Assembly (NCBI RefSeq): GCF_024649945.1
Contig: NZ_JANKMS010000016.1
Span: 1 to 64,000, forward strand
DNA: 64,000 bases
From: Flavobacterium panacis
Lineage (GTDB): Bacteria > Bacteroidota > Bacteroidia > Flavobacteriales > Flavobacteriaceae
Reading direction: 5' to 3'
Under the pieces are notes generated by a model. It was given only the letters and a program-made list of their open reading frames with translations. It made no database searches and had not been told where the DNA came from. Below are positions 15,992-24,833 of the stretch, in pieces; the stretch's first letter is position 1, and every line of letters begins with the position of its first letter. A program made the position numbers and the translations under genes.

Positions 15992-18433
15992 TTATCTATT
16001 AGGTATTTCATAAGAGCCTCCTTCGCTTGAAGGGGAAATTGACAATTGATCTAATACAATCCCTGTTTGGTTAACCTCTATTTTAATAGTATGCTTTCCT
16101 TTCTCTAAATTCGTTGCAGGGAGTTTTACAATGGCACTGTTTCTTAAAACATTTTCTTTCCATGCTTTTTCCCTGTCTCTTGTATTCGTTTTAAAAAGCT
16201 GTACTGTATTCTTATCCAATTGAATCCCTATTTCATGATCAAAATTATTGGCATGTGTTGGAAGTAAACGTACTTCAACTTCATATTCTCCAGCAGTTTT
16301 AATCTCAAATTCGTAGGTTACAAAAGGCTTTTCTGTTTTAAAATATTGTTGCTTAAACGGAAATAAAGTAATCGCATTATTGCTATATCCCAATCCATTG
16401 ATGGTGTTCCATTGGTAATTTTTAAAACCTTTTTCTGACACAAAAGCATTGGCTTGAATTGCAATTCTGTTTTCGGTATTTTTTTGTTCTTTTTTAATGA
16501 ATTCTGGCTTTTTAACCGAATCAAAAACTGGAAGATTCCTAGGATGCATGGACATCATTTTATTCCATTTTCCATCACTTAATTTGGTATTATAGAAATC
16601 TGTGAGTTCCTCTATTTTTTTATATGATATCGAAGCCAAAACCTCATATTTCTCTCTTTCTTTTTCATCTAAAGTTATCGCAGCCAAATTCCAATATAAA
16701 AACTTATGATTCATATAAGCTGCTCCTTTTACAGGATAAACAACTAATTGAAACCAAGCGTCTTTTCTTTCCTGCGGAACAAATGATGAAAGACTATCTA
16801 CTTTTTCAATAAGTTTATCGTAGGCTTTTATTCTACTCCAAATTTCCTTTTCGGAGAAATCTGAAAGTTTTATTTGCGTTGTGGGCTCGGTTTGGCTCCA
16901 GCCCATATATTCTGGTTTTCTAAGGACTGCTAAACGATAATATTCTTCCAATACAGCACTAATTTCAGAACTGATTTTTGACGAAAACTCTCTCGCCGAC
17001 CAATCTTTCAGATATTGATTAATTCCGTCCGATTTGATGCTATTAATGTTCCATGCCATGTCCAAAAACAATTCTGTATCATATTCTGCAGGTTTTATAT
17101 CACCAACATTGACAATCCACATTTTGTTTGCACCGTTTTGATACGCTTTATTCATTTCGTACCAAATCAAACCCGGTTGCATGGTACTCAGCCAAAGATA
17201 ATCGTGCGGCCTTCCCCAATAACTGATATGATAATAAATACCACTTCCTCCTACCCTTTTCTGTTCTTCTTCATTGCTCAAACGGCGAATATATCCGTAA
17301 TTATCATCTGGCCAAACCAATGTAATATCACTTGGAACTTTAAGTCCGTTATCATATAATTCCAAAACCTCTTTGTATGGAACAAAAGCCTGCGGAATTT
17401 CTTCTAAAGGTTTTTTAAAAGTATTCGACAACATTTCTCGCTGATTAAGAATGATCTTTTCAACCATTGCAATCGATTCTTTCAAATCTTTTGCACCTTC
17501 CATTTTGCTATCATGAACACCTCTCATTCCTAAAGTCATAATAGTTTCATTTTGCGCCGATTTTAATTCATCTAAACGTTCCTGCCAATATTGATCGACT
17601 TTGGTTTTATTGGTAAAATAATTGTAATCTCCGTAGATTTTTGGTTTCCATTCATCCACATTGTTTCGAAGCATTGGCTCAGCATGAGAAGAACCAATTA
17701 CAATATGATATTTCTGCGCCATTTCTTTATTTCCAGCAATGGTAAAAAATCCTTTTGTAGAAGGATGCATCGCCGGCCAGATGGTATTGGCTTTTAATCT
17801 TAACAATAATTGAAAGATTTTTTCGTAGGTTTTCGGACCAATATCTCCCGTTTCTGGTTCAAAAGTTTTGGCAGCCCAAGGTTGTAATCCCCAATCTTCG
17901 TCATTTAAAAAAATACCTCTGTACTGAACGGAAGGTGAAGAAATTATTTTTTGGTTTACAAGCTTTAGAGAAAGTTTTTCTGTTTTTATAGGATGGACAT
18001 CTGCCCACCATTTCCAAGGTGAAACTCCCAAACGTTCTGTCAATTCAAAAATAGAATAAACCGTTCCCCGAACATCAGAACCTATAATCAGAAGGTTTTC
18101 TTTCTCTTTTTGAATCACAAACTTCTCCCATTGCCCTGATAATTCTTTCTTATTTTTAAACGAATTAAAAAGTTTATCCGAAGCTTCTCCGATATAAATT
18201 CCTTTTTTTGAAAATGAATCAGACTGAAGTATTTCTGGACGTTTTCCAGTCAATTGCTGAATATCATCTGCGAGTTCATTCACCGCCCAAACAATCAAGG
18301 GATTGGTATTTTGATCAATATAAATATTTTCCGCACGATTGGAATCAGCAATTAAAAATTCAGTCGTATTTTTGTTCTGACTAAAGCAATTTGTGGCCGC
18401 AATAGCAAAAATTAAAATTACTAATCTCTTCAT
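15992..18433 (-). CDS. Glycoside hydrolase family 115, alpha-glucuronidase-like
   Basis: This 813-residue exported protein has a signal peptide at 1-18 (ending NCFS) and the GH115 layout. An N-terminal domain with PLIVWAVNELADDIQQLTGK leads to the GVSPWKWWADV motif, then the barrel with GIFLNDEDWGLQPWA, NTIWPAMHPSTKGFF and VPSDITLVWPDDNYGYIRRL. A C-terminal beta domain (from about 680) ends the protein. Characterised GH115 enzymes release alpha-1,2-linked (methyl)glucuronic acid from xylan or arabinogalactan. In this locus the substrate is more likely a glucuronate-capped side chain; that is inference. It is the last gene of the eight-gene leftward unit. Confidence 0.88.
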   Translation of the reverse strand: MKRLVILIFAIAATNCFSQNKNTTEFLIADSNRAENIYIDQNTNPLIVWAVNELADDIQQLTGKRPEILQSDSFSKKGIYIGEASDKLFNSFKNKKELSGQWEKFVIQKEKENLLIIGSDVRGTVYSIFELTERLGVSPWKWWADVHPIKTEKLSLKLVNQKIISSPSVQYRGIFLNDEDWGLQPWAAKTFEPETGDIGPKTYEKIFQLLLRLKANTIWPAMHPSTKGFFTIAGNKEMAQKYHIVIGSSHAEPMLRNNVDEWKPKIYGDYNYFTNKTKVDQYWQERLDELKSAQNETIMTLGMRGVHDSKMEGAKDLKESIAMVEKIILNQREMLSNTFKKPLEEIPQAFVPYKEVLELYDNGLKVPSDITLVWPDDNYGYIRRLSNEEEQKRVGGSGIYYHISYWGRPHDYLWLSTMQPGLIWYEMNKAYQNGANKMWIVNVGDIKPAEYDTELFLDMAWNINSIKSDGINQYLKDWSAREFSSKISSEISAVLEEYYRLAVLRKPEYMGWSQTEPTTQIKLSDFSEKEIWSRIKAYDKLIEKVDSLSSFVPQERKDAWFQLVVYPVKGAAYMNHKFLYWNLAAITLDEKEREKYEVLASISYKKIEELTDFYNTKLSDGKWNKMMSMHPRNLPVFDSVKKPEFIKKEQKNTENRIAIQANAFVSEKGFKNYQWNTINGLGYSNNAITLFPFKQQYFKTEKPFVTYEFEIKTAGEYEVEVRLLPTHANNFDHEIGIQLDKNTVQLFKTNTRDREKAWKENVLRNSAIVKLPATNLEKGKHTIKIEVNQTGIVLDQLSISPSSEGGSYEIPNR

Positions 18434-18447
18434 TGTTATTAATTTTT

Positions 18448-18547
18448 AGCCACAAAGACACTAAGGCATAAAGTCATCTTAAAAAACTGATTATTTGGCT
18501 AAAGCCTAAGTCTAGTGTTATTTTATACCTCCAGCTAAAGCTGGAGG
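18448..18547. repeat. Bipartite palindrome element, copy 2, between GH115 and GH28
   Basis: Positions 18491-18506 (TTATTTGGCTAAAGCC) contain the palindrome GGCTAAAGCC. After 21 bp comes the larger palindrome at 18528-18547, identical to the one at 1773. The same two-part arrangement, flanked by the same bases (TATACCTCC, GGAGGCAATTCAA), recurs at 22901-22956. An AGACACTAAG unit at about 18457 also recurs near 22855. No T run follows on the minus strand, so it is not an obvious terminator here. Confidence 0.88.
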
Positions 18548-18596
18548 CAATTCAATAAAATTATTTAAATTTTTAAGTTTTATTCGAAGCAAAAAA

Positions 18597-18652
18597 CCTT
18601 TGTCCCTTTGTCCCTTTGTCCCTTTGTTACTTTGTTACTTTGTTACTTTGCC
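18597..18652. repeat. 8-bp tandem array, seven units, just after the GH28 stop codon
   Basis: Three copies of CCTTTGTC are followed by CCTTTGTT, two copies of ACTTTGTT and ACTTTGCC, all in an 8-bp register. It lies 12 bp from the end of the GH28 gene. The sense-strand core is ACAAAG, as in the twelve-unit array after the PL11 gene, so the two arrays appear to belong to one repeat family. Confidence 0.93.
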
Positions 18653-18664
18653 CCTCCGTAACTT

Positions 18665-19993
18665 TTACTCAACCAACTTCTTATTCACATACACATTTTT
18701 AAAAGTCACATTTTTAATAAGACTCTTATCAATTTCTGTTTTAGCCGATTCCACATTTATGTTTTCGAAAGTGAAATTTGACAAGCGAACATTGGGATCG
18801 TTTTCAACACCGTAAAAAGTATCGCATTTCAATTCGATGTTTTTCAATGTTACATTATCTCCATAAGAAAGAGGAATATCTGGACGACCTTTTAAGTCAA
18901 AAAATTGCTTCCAGGCAAAAACAGCCAGACCAGTTTTAGCTGAACCTTTAATATCTTCCACTCTAATATACTCATAATTTTGAGGTGTATCTGGTCTCAT
19001 TTTTAGCCACAACATTCTCGAAGCTCCATCAATTTTGCAGTTACGCATAATGATATTTCTATTGTGAATTGATTCACTTCCATTAGTTAAAGCCGAATGA
19101 CAAAATCCGTAATTACAATCTTCAATAATTACATTTTTATTAGGTCCATTATTTGGATCCTGATTTGCATATGGACCTTTTCCTCCTTTTAAAGCAACTG
19201 CATCATCGTTAACCGACATGTAACAGCCTTTTACTAAAACATTCGTACAGATATCAATATCAATTGCATCGGTACTTGGTGCTTTGTCTTTAAGATGCGG
19301 TGAAAAAATATACAAATCCAATAATTTCACATTATTACATTTGTAGAAATGATTCGTCCAAAAACCTGAATTTATCAATTTCACATCTTGAAACTGAATG
19401 TTATTCGAATTCCAAACAAACACTAATCTTGGTCTTGAAACTTCAAGATTGGTACATTTTGGATTTTCTTTACGACGCGCCCAGAAAGCATCCCAATATT
19501 TTTTTCCGTTTCCGTTAATGGTTCCTTTTCCTGAAATCGAAAAATTATCAACTCCGTAAGCATTTACTAAAGCTGGAAAATAATCTAAATTCTGTCCTTC
19601 CATCCTTGATGGCATAATAGGAAAATCAGCAATGTTATCAGAACCTTTTAATACTCCTCCTTCACTAACGTATAAGGTTGTTTTAGGTTTAAAAAATAAA
19701 GCGCCACTCAGAAAAACTCCTTTTGGAATTACAATGACACCTCCACCACTTGCAGACGCTTTGTCGATTACTTTTTGAATGGCTTTAGTCTGAATTTTGG
19801 TACTATCTTTACTTACTCCAAAATCAGTAATGGTGTATTTTTTACCTAAATCTTTTAGCTCTAATTTTGTATGCGTTTTAAACCAAATCGGAATTTCTGT
19901 TCCATCTGGAAATTTGTCGTTGCTGTATTTTTGTGAAAATGAGCTTTGAGAAATTCCCAAAACACATAAAACTAAACTGAAAAACTTTTTCAT
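18665..19993 (-). CDS. Glycoside hydrolase family 28, polygalacturonase/rhamnogalacturonan hydrolase-like
   Basis: The 442 residues include a signal peptide at 1-20 and a right-handed parallel beta-helix with GH28 motifs: STDAID (Asp242), VNDDAVALK (Asp263-Asp264), GFCHSALTNGSE (His299) and LKMRPD near 330-335. Family members hydrolyse alpha-galacturonic acid bonds; those in rhamnogalacturonan loci often act on backbone oligosaccharides. Here the usual GHG triplet around the histidine is changed to CHS, as in exo-acting or rhamnogalacturonan-type relatives. It lies 19 bp downstream of the GH43 gene, with the repeat-filled gap to GH115 after it. Confidence 0.88.
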   Translation of the reverse strand: MKKFFSLVLCVLGISQSSFSQKYSNDKFPDGTEIPIWFKTHTKLELKDLGKKYTITDFGVSKDSTKIQTKAIQKVIDKASASGGGVIVIPKGVFLSGALFFKPKTTLYVSEGGVLKGSDNIADFPIMPSRMEGQNLDYFPALVNAYGVDNFSISGKGTINGNGKKYWDAFWARRKENPKCTNLEVSRPRLVFVWNSNNIQFQDVKLINSGFWTNHFYKCNNVKLLDLYIFSPHLKDKAPSTDAIDIDICTNVLVKGCYMSVNDDAVALKGGKGPYANQDPNNGPNKNVIIEDCNYGFCHSALTNGSESIHNRNIIMRNCKIDGASRMLWLKMRPDTPQNYEYIRVEDIKGSAKTGLAVFAWKQFFDLKGRPDIPLSYGDNVTLKNIELKCDTFYGVENDPNVRLSNFTFENINVESAKTEIDKSLIKNVTFKNVYVNKKLVE

Positions 19994-20012
19994 TCTACTT
20001 TATTTTTAATTT

Positions 20013-21449
20013 TTATTTCTTGATTTCGATTTTAGTTACCGAAATAAAATTTCCAGTACTACCGTAATTTGTCTTTTTTTTATCCGACCAATTTGGTCTC
20101 TCTCCTGTATTATAAACTGATAAAATGTAATTTCCTTTTTTTAATAAAGGAGATCTGTAAACTGTTGTTTCTATTCGATTTTTGCTGTACATGTCAACAA
20201 TTGAACTGGTAATCGTTTTACCTTTTTCATCTGCAACTACAACTTTGGCATAACATTTTTCGTTGCTCACAAAACTTGAAAAACCAATCTGTTGTCCTTT
20301 AAATTTAATTGAAAATGAGGCATTTTTATCCTCTGATTTACTTTCTGAAAGGCTATTTTCGTTTGAATGATTCCAATTACCGGAGTATTTAATTTCTTTG
20401 TCTGTATTTTTTAAAATTTGATCTTTGTTCTTTGGTCTAGATACCACTCCAGTTTGCAAATCGATCTGCCAACTTTGCTGATATTCTGGGATTTTTAAAG
20501 AAGTTCCCGAAATTGTAAGTGGCTGCCAAACATAAGTTGCCGAAGAAGCTTGTTTAGGAAACGACCAACGATCGCCCATAAACATATAGGTAGTTTCTTT
20601 TGAACCTTGAATTGGCAAAACAAAAGTCGATTGAGAATTCCATGTCAATGTTTCGTTTGGCGCAATTAAACCCTGAAATTGCCAAGGTCCTTTTATTGAA
20701 TTGGATGTATAATAATAGTTATCATTTTTCTCCCAACTTGTTAAATGAGAACCGATAAAATAATACAATCCATCTTTTTTAAGCATTGTTGGTGATTCAA
20801 AACCGGTTGTAATATTTTCGTTTACTTTTTCCGTAACCGACTTATAATCATCACTTAATTTGTAAATTTCACCACCATGAACCAAAATATATCCAGAACC
20901 ATCCTGATCCTGAAAAGTTCCCATATCCCATTTTTTAATTGGTTTTCCATCCCATAAAATCGGGCCTTTAAAAGTATATGGCCCTTCAATATTTTTAGAA
21001 ACCGCATACCCCACAAATTGATCTTTATAAGTAAGTGAATCAGCGTGCATGTACATTACAAATTCTGCTGTTTTAGGACATTTCATCACTTTGACTCTCT
21101 CACCAACCCGATTTTGACCTAATTTTCCCGATTCTTGAACAGGAAGTGCCTGACGCTCAAAATTCCAATTGTAAAGATCTTTCGAAGTATAACAATTAAA
21201 TCCTGCAAACGCGTTGCTGTTATCGCTGTGTGCTTCACCAAACAAATAAAAAGTATCTTTTTCTTTTACAATACAAGCTCCATGTGCACTCACAATATTT
21301 CCATTTTGGTCAAGCCAAGGGGTTCCAGAACTAATAGCATCATATTTTCCAGGTTGTTGCGCAAATACCAAAACAGAATTCATCAAAAGAAATAAAAAAA
21401 TCATTTCTTTAAGCAAACTTTTTAAATTGGGATGAATCTTAGTAAACAT
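20013..21449 (-). CDS. Glycoside hydrolase family 43, exo-beta-1,3-galactanase-like group, with C-terminal beta domain
   Basis: The 478 residues begin with a signal sequence (MIFLFLLMNSVLVFAQ, ending at residue 31) and a five-bladed propeller. Where most GH43 enzymes have the catalytic-base aspartate, this has AHGACI (55-60) with no Asp. That is a feature of subfamily 24/34-type members such as exo-beta-1,3-galactanases, not a sign of decay. WDMGTFQDQDG (Asp175 or Asp181) and Glu218 in FESPT look like the other two catalytic residues. A beta-sandwich of about 130 residues follows, possibly carbohydrate-binding. Galactan side-chain removal is likely. Three 7-bp repeats sit right before the ATG. 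Confidence 0.75.
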   Translation of the reverse strand: MFTKIHPNLKSLLKEMIFLFLLMNSVLVFAQQPGKYDAISSGTPWLDQNGNIVSAHGACIVKEKDTFYLFGEAHSDNSNAFAGFNCYTSKDLYNWNFERQALPVQESGKLGQNRVGERVKVMKCPKTAEFVMYMHADSLTYKDQFVGYAVSKNIEGPYTFKGPILWDGKPIKKWDMGTFQDQDGSGYILVHGGEIYKLSDDYKSVTEKVNENITTGFESPTMLKKDGLYYFIGSHLTSWEKNDNYYYTSNSIKGPWQFQGLIAPNETLTWNSQSTFVLPIQGSKETTYMFMGDRWSFPKQASSATYVWQPLTISGTSLKIPEYQQSWQIDLQTGVVSRPKNKDQILKNTDKEIKYSGNWNHSNENSLSESKSEDKNASFSIKFKGQQIGFSSFVSNEKCYAKVVVADEKGKTITSSIVDMYSKNRIETTVYRSPLLKKGNYILSVYNTGERPNWSDKKKTNYGSTGNFISVTKIEIKK

Positions 21450-21450
21450 T

Positions 21451-21471
21451 CTATTTTCTATTTTCTATTTT
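21451..21471 (-). repeat. Three 7-bp repeats in the GH43 ribosome-binding region
   Basis: CTATTTT occurs three times in tandem. Read as mRNA this is AAAATAG three times, one base before the ATG, filling half of the 41-bp gap after the PL22-like gene. Changes in copy number would alter leader length and the A-rich region that helps start translation in Bacteroidota. Confidence 0.85.
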
Positions 21472-21490
21472 CTTGTATCTTTTTACTGTT

Positions 21491-22825
21491 CTATTTACGT
21501 TTCAACCATTCTTTTGGAACATTTACAATACAGATACTTAGCGTTCGATTATCTTCTGAAAGCATCGCCGACTGAATCTGAATTTTTGTTCCATCTCTGT
21601 TGAAAGTTGGGTGAACGTGATCGGCTGCAGTTTCTTTATGACCTGTTGTCAGCATCATCATTTCGTTTGTTTTTCGATCAATCAAATACAAGCTTCTTGA
21701 AAAATCATCTCCAACTGCCCATCTTCCATCTGCAGAACCGTGAACATGCCATAATCCGCTGCCACTTTTGGTTTGTCCAGCAATAATCATTTCTCTTGTT
21801 CTTAAATTTACAATCGCTAATCCCGTTGGTTTTTCTCTGGTTCCTGAATTTCCCCAATTACTTTCCTGTCCCGGATTTTGTGGATTTCTCACTTCTGTGC
21901 TCTCTGTGACTTCAACAGGAGTTTCTTTATGAATATCAATTTTTCTATGCCCCATGATTGCCATTGCAACCTCATCTTTAGAAATCACAGCTTCATGCGT
22001 TACCCATTCAAAATCAGATTCAGGATATAAAGGTCTTAATCCCGTTCCGTCTGCCATTACTGTCCAAGTACGTTGTGGAGATTTTCCTCCGGTTTCCCAA
22101 CAAAAAACCAACTCACCAGGATTCCAAATATTCGATTGAATATGCCCCACTTGAAATGGTACAGAAACAACATGTTTAATTCCTCCAGTTTTGATATTCA
22201 TACTGCTAATTCCGCCCGGACCAGCTCCCATGTTTCTTGGACCAAAACTCTTCTCAATTTTCACAGACGGATCAAGATGTCTTGCCGCCTCTTCTTTTCC
22301 TATTCTAAAATAAACTCTTTCTTCATCTGCATCCAAAGCCATATCGCCAGACGCTCCCATTTCTGGATTGGTAATACCACAAACACGTTCATAAGCCGAA
22401 ACGGGTTTCATCTTTCCTGCCTGACTATCTTTAAAAACAGACTCCAGATTTACTTCCATGATTTGCATTTTATCTCCATCTGCTTTTCGCATATAATACA
22501 ATTTCATCGATTTTTGAGCCATACATAAAGTTCCAGAATAACCGCCTTCGGTAACCTGAACCATTAAACCTGATTTTTCATTAACTGCAACAGCATCTCC
22601 ATTGGCTCTTTTGGTTCTAAAAATCAGCCATTCTCCATCAGCTGTCCATTGCGGGTGTGTTGGGTATGTTTTTGAATCTCCAGCCGATTTTGTAGTCAAA
22701 AAAATCAATTCCTGACCTGTAACTGGGTCTTTTATTATCTTTTTTTCTGATGGAAACCGCTTTCCAATTTGACAGAAAACTGCAGTAGTAAATAATACAA
22801 AAAATATATTTATAGTTGATTTCAT
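21491..22825 (-). CDS. Oligogalacturonate lyase-like beta-propeller protein (PL22-like)
   Basis: This 444-residue protein starts with a signal peptide (to about residue 19, VFCQIG) followed by GKRFPSEKKIIKDPVTGQEL, an opening I associate with the oligogalacturonate lyase family. Repeated WTADGEWLIF-type blades indicate a seven-bladed propeller. His-rich motifs in the C-terminal half (GLWHVHGSADGRWAVGDD, DHVHPTF) could bind the Mn2+ used by PL22. Known PL22 enzymes are mostly cytoplasmic and split short oligogalacturonates; this one looks exported. TolB-like proteins share the fold, so the lyase call is moderate. Confidence 0.6.
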   Translation of the reverse strand: MKSTINIFFVLFTTAVFCQIGKRFPSEKKIIKDPVTGQELIFLTTKSAGDSKTYPTHPQWTADGEWLIFRTKRANGDAVAVNEKSGLMVQVTEGGYSGTLCMAQKSMKLYYMRKADGDKMQIMEVNLESVFKDSQAGKMKPVSAYERVCGITNPEMGASGDMALDADEERVYFRIGKEEAARHLDPSVKIEKSFGPRNMGAGPGGISSMNIKTGGIKHVVSVPFQVGHIQSNIWNPGELVFCWETGGKSPQRTWTVMADGTGLRPLYPESDFEWVTHEAVISKDEVAMAIMGHRKIDIHKETPVEVTESTEVRNPQNPGQESNWGNSGTREKPTGLAIVNLRTREMIIAGQTKSGSGLWHVHGSADGRWAVGDDFSRSLYLIDRKTNEMMMLTTGHKETAADHVHPTFNRDGTKIQIQSAMLSEDNRTLSICIVNVPKEWLKRK

Positions 22826-22900
22826 ATGTTGTTGGGTATATGGCCGAAAAGGCTCGAAGACACTAAGTTTTTTTATTCCTTAGCATTGATCTCACAAAGT

Positions 22901-22956
22901 TTATTTGGCTAAAGCCGACAAATCAATATTCTTATACCTCCAGCTAAAGCTGGAGG
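22901..22956. repeat. Bipartite palindrome element, copy 3, upstream of the PL22-like gene
   Basis: TTATTTGGCTAAAGCC (22901-22916) is followed after 20 bp by the palindrome at 22937-22956, the same two-part element as at 18491-18547. Between it and the GH105 stop codon are two direct copies of AACTCATAATT (23002-23012, 23016-23026) and an inverted partner near 22981-22990. There is no T run on the minus strand. Confidence 0.88.
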
Positions 22957-23031
22957 CAATTCAAAGTATCTAAAAATGATTAATTATGAGTCGTATCAAA
23001 CAACTCATAATTTATAACTCATAATTCAAAA

Positions 23032-24381
23032 CTATTTATGTAAATTATCTTTCCCTTCGATTTTTAATTGTATCGCGCTATCGTTTATTTGAAACTGACT
23101 GTCTTTTAAAAGCAAAATCACTTCAGATCCAGCCAGTAAAACTGGACCGTAACCATGAGCCGCAAAAACATTTATTGGACGATAGTAATAAAATGCAGGA
23201 TCAAAGCCCATTCCAGTTCCTACGCAGGTTCCTTCTACCTGACCTTTGTCATTTACTTTTGTAGCAACTGCATTCCAAGCCAATAAAACTGCAGGAGCAT
23301 ATGTCATTTTATCCACATAACCGCGATTGATTGCTCTTGCGATTGAATAGGCATAAATAGCTGTTGCAGAAGTTTCTAAGTAAGAATCATTTCGATCTAA
23401 CAATTGATGCCAAAATCCGGTTCCATCTTGATACTGAACCAATCCCGCAATATGTTTTTGCAATTGCGCCAAAACTTGAGGATAACCCGGATGCGTTTTT
23501 GGAAGAACTTCTAATAACTCAATCATTGTCATAACCGCCCAGCCATTTGCTCTTGCCCAATGAAACTGGGGATGAACCTGCATAGATTCGACCCAGCCGT
23601 GCATATAAATTCCTCTTTGACTATTGAACATTTTTTCAGAAAACTGATTTACCTGTTTCACTGCATCGTCAAAATATTTTGTATTTCCGGTATAACTAGC
23701 CATCTGCGCCAGCGCTGGTACACTCATAAACATATCGTCTAGCCACAGCGTATTGTCCTGCGGTCTGTTTCTTGCTAGAGTTCCATCTTTTAACCTGAAT
23801 TGTTTGTTGCTGATGAAGTCAATATAATTGTTTACCAAAGGATCAATATTGGCTTTTAAACCCTCTTTTTTCGCTTTGATGAATGCCGCACACAAAGCTC
23901 CTGCAAAATCTAATGCCTCAGGATGAAGTGTTTTAAGCATATCTTTATCCTTAATATTCTTTTCATTATAATTTTCAGCAATATCAGCTATCAGCTTAAT
24001 TCTCTTATTTGAATAGTCAGCATAATATTTTTCGCCTGTTGCTTTAGAAGCCAAAAGCATTCCGGCATAAGTCACTCCCCATTCATAACTGGTTAGTCTA
24101 AATGCGCCTGGCTCAAAAACAATATCCTGATTTCCTTTTTTATAGTTTGTTATTTCTGCTTTAGTATTAGCATCAATAATTTTTGAAGCTGAATTTTTAT
24201 CCAAAAAGTTAAAGACACGATCCAATACGACTTTTATATCTTCTTTTTTCGGAATAACATAAGGAGTTGGATAATCAGGCTGCAATAAATGTAATGGAGC
24301 AGTTGCATCTGTTTTCTGCGCTTCTGCTGTACAAAAAACTCCAAAGGCTAATAAAGTTATTGTGGTTAGTTTATAATTCAT
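23032..24381 (-). CDS. Unsaturated rhamnogalacturonyl hydrolase, GH105 (copy 1)
   Basis: The 449 residues carry a signal peptide at 1-22 (CTAEAQ) and an (alpha/alpha)6 barrel. The catalytic aspartate is Asp215 or Asp216 in NTLWLDDMFM, and HWARANGWAVMTMIELLEVL and QYQDGTGFWHQLLDR are family motifs. GH105 enzymes hydrate the unsaturated galacturonate that PL11 lyases leave at the non-reducing end. It is longer than the second copy at 46855 and only distantly similar, so the two probably handle different oligomers. It lies 120 bp downstream of rhaM; no direct-repeat operator is in that gap, so it probably depends on upstream transcription. Confidence 0.88.
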   Translation of the reverse strand: MNYKLTTITLLAFGVFCTAEAQKTDATAPLHLLQPDYPTPYVIPKKEDIKVVLDRVFNFLDKNSASKIIDANTKAEITNYKKGNQDIVFEPGAFRLTSYEWGVTYAGMLLASKATGEKYYADYSNKRIKLIADIAENYNEKNIKDKDMLKTLHPEALDFAGALCAAFIKAKKEGLKANIDPLVNNYIDFISNKQFRLKDGTLARNRPQDNTLWLDDMFMSVPALAQMASYTGNTKYFDDAVKQVNQFSEKMFNSQRGIYMHGWVESMQVHPQFHWARANGWAVMTMIELLEVLPKTHPGYPQVLAQLQKHIAGLVQYQDGTGFWHQLLDRNDSYLETSATAIYAYSIARAINRGYVDKMTYAPAVLLAWNAVATKVNDKGQVEGTCVGTGMGFDPAFYYYRPINVFAAHGYGPVLLAGSEVILLLKDSQFQINDSAIQLKIEGKDNLHK

Positions 24382-24501
24382 GGTTACTGTTATTTTAGTT
24401 AGTAAAAAATATATTAGCTATTTACCTTATTCATTCCTTTTGAAGAAAGAATTATAGTAATCAACTATTTATCTGTGTAGTAAGTTCTTTAAATTTATGA
24501 T

Positions 24502-24831
24502 TTATTCCAAATAAAACACCTCTTTTAAAGAAATGGCTACGGGCGAATTATCCGGATTTGTTTCCATTATGTCAGCCATATAAGCCCACCATTTTTTTAC
24601 GATAGGATGATTTGGAAGATACTTTTCATCAAAATCTGCGCTAATTTTCTGCACTGCGAAAAGCGTTAGTGTTTCTTCATCTAAAAAAATACTGTAATCT
24701 TGTATTCCTGTTTCTGAAAGTAGAGCCGATAATTCTGGCCAGATTTCGTCATGTCTTTTTTTATATTCAGCTTCAAAACCAGATTTTAATTGCATTTTGA
24801 ACGCATTTCGAATTGAATTTTTTTCTGCCAT
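24502..24831 (-). CDS. rhaM: L-rhamnose mutarotase RhaM
   Basis: The 109 residues match the L-rhamnose mutarotase family in length and motifs. Tyr23 and His27 lie in AEYKKRHDEIWPEL with the spacing of the Escherichia coli active-site pair, and Trp81-Trp82 (VKKWWAYM) form the sugar-binding aromatic pair. It interconverts alpha- and beta-L-rhamnose. There is no signal peptide, so it acts in the cytoplasm on rhamnose brought in by RhaT. The ATG is 2 bp after the stop of the GH43-like gene, so the two are probably translationally coupled. Confidence 0.93.
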   Translation of the reverse strand: MAEKNSIRNAFKMQLKSGFEAEYKKRHDEIWPELSALLSETGIQDYSIFLDEETLTLFAVQKISADFDEKYLPNHPIVKKWWAYMADIMETNPDNSPVAISLKEVFYLE

Positions 24832-24833
24832 CT

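Noticed and set aside
15992..18433. Frameshift in the GH115 gene, suggested by an overlapping frame at 16318-16524
   Set aside because: The 813-residue frame is continuous and full length for the family; the overlap is a shadow.
20013..21449. GH43 gene suspected inactive for lack of the usual catalytic-base aspartate
   Set aside because: The whole local motif (AHGACI) matches GH43 groups that naturally lack this residue, and the other two acids are present.
24382..24501. Separate promoter for the first GH105 gene
   Set aside because: No direct repeat and no convincing TAnnTTTG box at useful distance; transcription from the esterase promoter is the simpler reading.
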